From Candidatus Falkowbacteria bacterium RIFCSPLOWO2_12_FULL_45_13 (GTDB lineage Bacteria > Patescibacteriota > Patescibacteriia > Patescibacteriales > GWC2-42-12), in NCBI GenBank assembly GCA_001778055.1, contig MFFY01000015.1, forward strand, positions 1-7,667: a stretch of 7,667 nucleotides of DNA, written 5' to 3'. The first letter of the stretch is position 1. Every line of letters begins with the position of its first letter. This document shows, in pieces, positions 6,421 through 7,667 of this stretch. Under the pieces are notes generated by a model that saw only the letters and a list, made by a program, of their open reading frames with translations, had not been told where the DNA came from and did not search any database. Position numbers and translations under genes: made by a program.

Positions 6421-6425
6421 GGAGG
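6421..6425 (+). promoter_or_regulatory. Ribosome binding site deciding the start of the fusion gene
   Basis: GGAGG is 8 bases before ATG at 6434 but only 2 bases before the in-frame ATG at 6428, so 6434 is preferred. It lies directly after an A-rich run following the fixX stop. Confidence 0.7.
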
Positions 6426-6433
6426 AAATGATC

Positions 6434-7667
6434 ATGGAAACGACACATACACGAGAGGAAATCTTACAAACTTTAGCAGCGACAGAATTTGGCGTTGTGG
6501 CAACGCTCGAAGCTGGTCGGATTAAAACCCGGGCCATGCACTTCGCGGTAGATGGTGATCTTAATTTTTATCTGGCGACACTCAAGGGTGATCCCAAGGT
6601 CAAGCAATTTCTCGACAATCCAACGGCTTCTATTTTAGTGATCAAGGGTGACCAGGGATTTTTTGAGGCGAAGGAGGTTGAGGTTACAGGTGCGGCGGAG
6701 CTTTTAGCTAATAAAAAAGAGCGCGAGGCCGCCTTGGATCTCCTTATGACCCGATCGCCGGTGGTGGCAAATATGAAGCAGGGAGGCGCGCTGGATTTAC
6801 TCTCTGTTGTTAAAGTTGTGCCCAAGACCGTTAAATATCGGGTCGTTCAAGAAGTTATTAGAGGCGTGGGCCCGACAGTAATTAATTTCGGCGAGCGCGA
6901 GCTGGCCGCTCATTACTATCTCGGCTGGGACAACTTCAAGAAAAATTTAGTTGCCTGGATCACCGAAATGCGCGTTCCTTTTCTCACGGCGACAGTGATC
7001 CCGGTTGTGCTGGGCGCTTTAGTCGCCTGGACAAGCGCGAATGTGTTTCACTGGGGATATTTTCTTTTAACCCTTCTGGGGATAACTTGCCTGCACCTGG
7101 GGACCAATATCATTAACGACTATTTTGACCACCGGAGCGGGAATGACGAGATCAACACCGAATATGTCCGGCCTTTTTCCGGCGGGAGCCGAATGATCCA
7201 AAAGGGTTTGCTCAAACCCGGCCAGGTTTTAGCGGCGGCCTTGCTCTTTTTTGGCCTGGGCAGTTTGATCGGGCTTTATTTAACTCTCTTGAGAGGCAAT
7301 GTCATTTTGCTCCTTGGCGTCATCGGAGTTTTTTCGGGCTTCTTTTATTCAGCGCCTCCTTTTCGTCTGGTAAATCGGGGCATAGGAGAATTGGTCGTAG
7401 GGCTGAACTTCGGGATTCTGGTGACGCTCGGTTCCTATTATGTCCAGACCCAACAGCTGGCACTTGAACCGGTGCTGGCAGCATTGCCAGTCTCTTTGCT
7501 GATCGCCGGAGTATTATATATTAACGAATTTCCTGACTATGCGGCGGATAAAAAAGTGGGCAAGGATACTTTGGTCGTCAGATTGGGCAAAGAGCGGGCG
7601 GTTGGCGGCTATATTTTTATTATGGCCATGATTTTTGTCTCCGTTGTCGTTTTGGCCGGTTTACGCT
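6434..7667 (+). CDS. Fusion of a pyridoxamine-phosphate-oxidase-like split barrel with a MenA/UbiA prenyltransferase, 3'-partial
   Basis: The frame is continuous from 6434 to the window edge: 411 residues, no stop. Residues about 5-140 look like a flavin-binding split barrel of the pyridoxamine phosphate oxidase family: FGVVATLEAGRIKTRAMHF, then NFYLATLKGDPKVKQFLDNP and VEVTGAAELL. Its ligand and reaction are unknown. From about 165 a membrane prenyltransferase follows: EMRVPFLTATVIPVVLGAL, the first Asp-rich motif NIINDYFD (225-232), GGSRMIQKGLL (250-260), several hydrophobic helices, and the second motif NEFPDYAADKKVGKDT (364-379, Asp368/Asp372). These match 1,4-dihydroxy-2-naphthoate polyprenyltransferases (MenA) best, though another UbiA-type substrate is possible. 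It is the fifth gene of the fix operon, so it likely helps supply the quinone that FixCX reduces. The end of the membrane domain is missing. Confidence 0.88.
   Translation, partial: METTHTREEILQTLAATEFGVVATLEAGRIKTRAMHFAVDGDLNFYLATLKGDPKVKQFLDNPTASILVIKGDQGFFEAKEVEVTGAAELLANKKEREAALDLLMTRSPVVANMKQGGALDLLSVVKVVPKTVKYRVVQEVIRGVGPTVINFGERELAAHYYLGWDNFKKNLVAWITEMRVPFLTATVIPVVLGALVAWTSANVFHWGYFLLTLLGITCLHLGTNIINDYFDHRSGNDEINTEYVRPFSGGSRMIQKGLLKPGQVLAAALLFFGLGSLIGLYLTLLRGNVILLLGVIGVFSGFFYSAPPFRLVNRGIGELVVGLNFGILVTLGSYYVQTQQLALEPVLAALPVSLLIAGVLYINEFPDYAADKKVGKDTLVVRLGKERAVGGYIFIMAMIFVSVVVLAGLR

Overview
The window reads as a piece of chromosome from an anaerobic or facultatively anaerobic bacterium. 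All genes lie on the + strand, with good Shine-Dalgarno sequences in most of them. It carries an oxygen-sensitive class III ribonucleotide reductase, an electron-bifurcating FixABCX complex and a menaquinone-type prenyltransferase. From memory, FixABCX has been reported in uncultured anaerobic relatives of Cyanobacteria such as Margulisbacteria and Saganbacteria. The sequence alone does not settle the lineage, so I offer that only as a weak suggestion.

Layout. Bases 1-1474 hold the 3' part of nrdD (start outside the window). Its reading frame is broken by an apparent 85-bp insertion at about 1370-1454, exactly inside the C-terminal CPxC zinc knuckle. Downstream of the insertion the true C-terminus of NrdD, including the glycyl-radical motif RVVGY, continues in another frame. 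It now forms a 55-codon ORF (1422-1589) with its own ATG and a near-perfect Shine-Dalgarno, both supplied by the insertion. The insertion also contains a REP-like palindrome. Next comes an AT-richer gene for a six-helix membrane histidine kinase (1676-2956) with a GGxxNxF motif resembling the quinone-binding motif of RegB. It has its own promoter, so close to the GTG start that the mRNA should be almost leaderless.

From 2966 a second good promoter leads into one compact operon: fixA/etfB (3034-3837), fixB/etfA (3827-4831), fixC (4828-6129), fixX (6140-6415), and an open-ended gene from 6434 to the window end. That last gene fuses an N-terminal pyridoxamine-phosphate-oxidase-like split barrel to a MenA/UbiA membrane prenyltransferase. 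fixC has no ATG, GTG or TTG start in a usable place. The best start is AUA, overlapping the fixB stop as ATAG and correctly placed behind a strong Shine-Dalgarno.

How the genes fit together. FixAB would take electrons from NADH and bifurcate them, sending one to ferredoxin or flavodoxin and one through FixC/FixX to a quinone. A MenA-type enzyme in the same operon would help make that quinone. The upstream kinase could sense quinone redox state, which is inference from one motif and position. The points most worth a second look are the split nrdD with its insertion, the AUA/ATAG start of fixC, the flavin-barrel-MenA fusion, and the RegB-like kinase.
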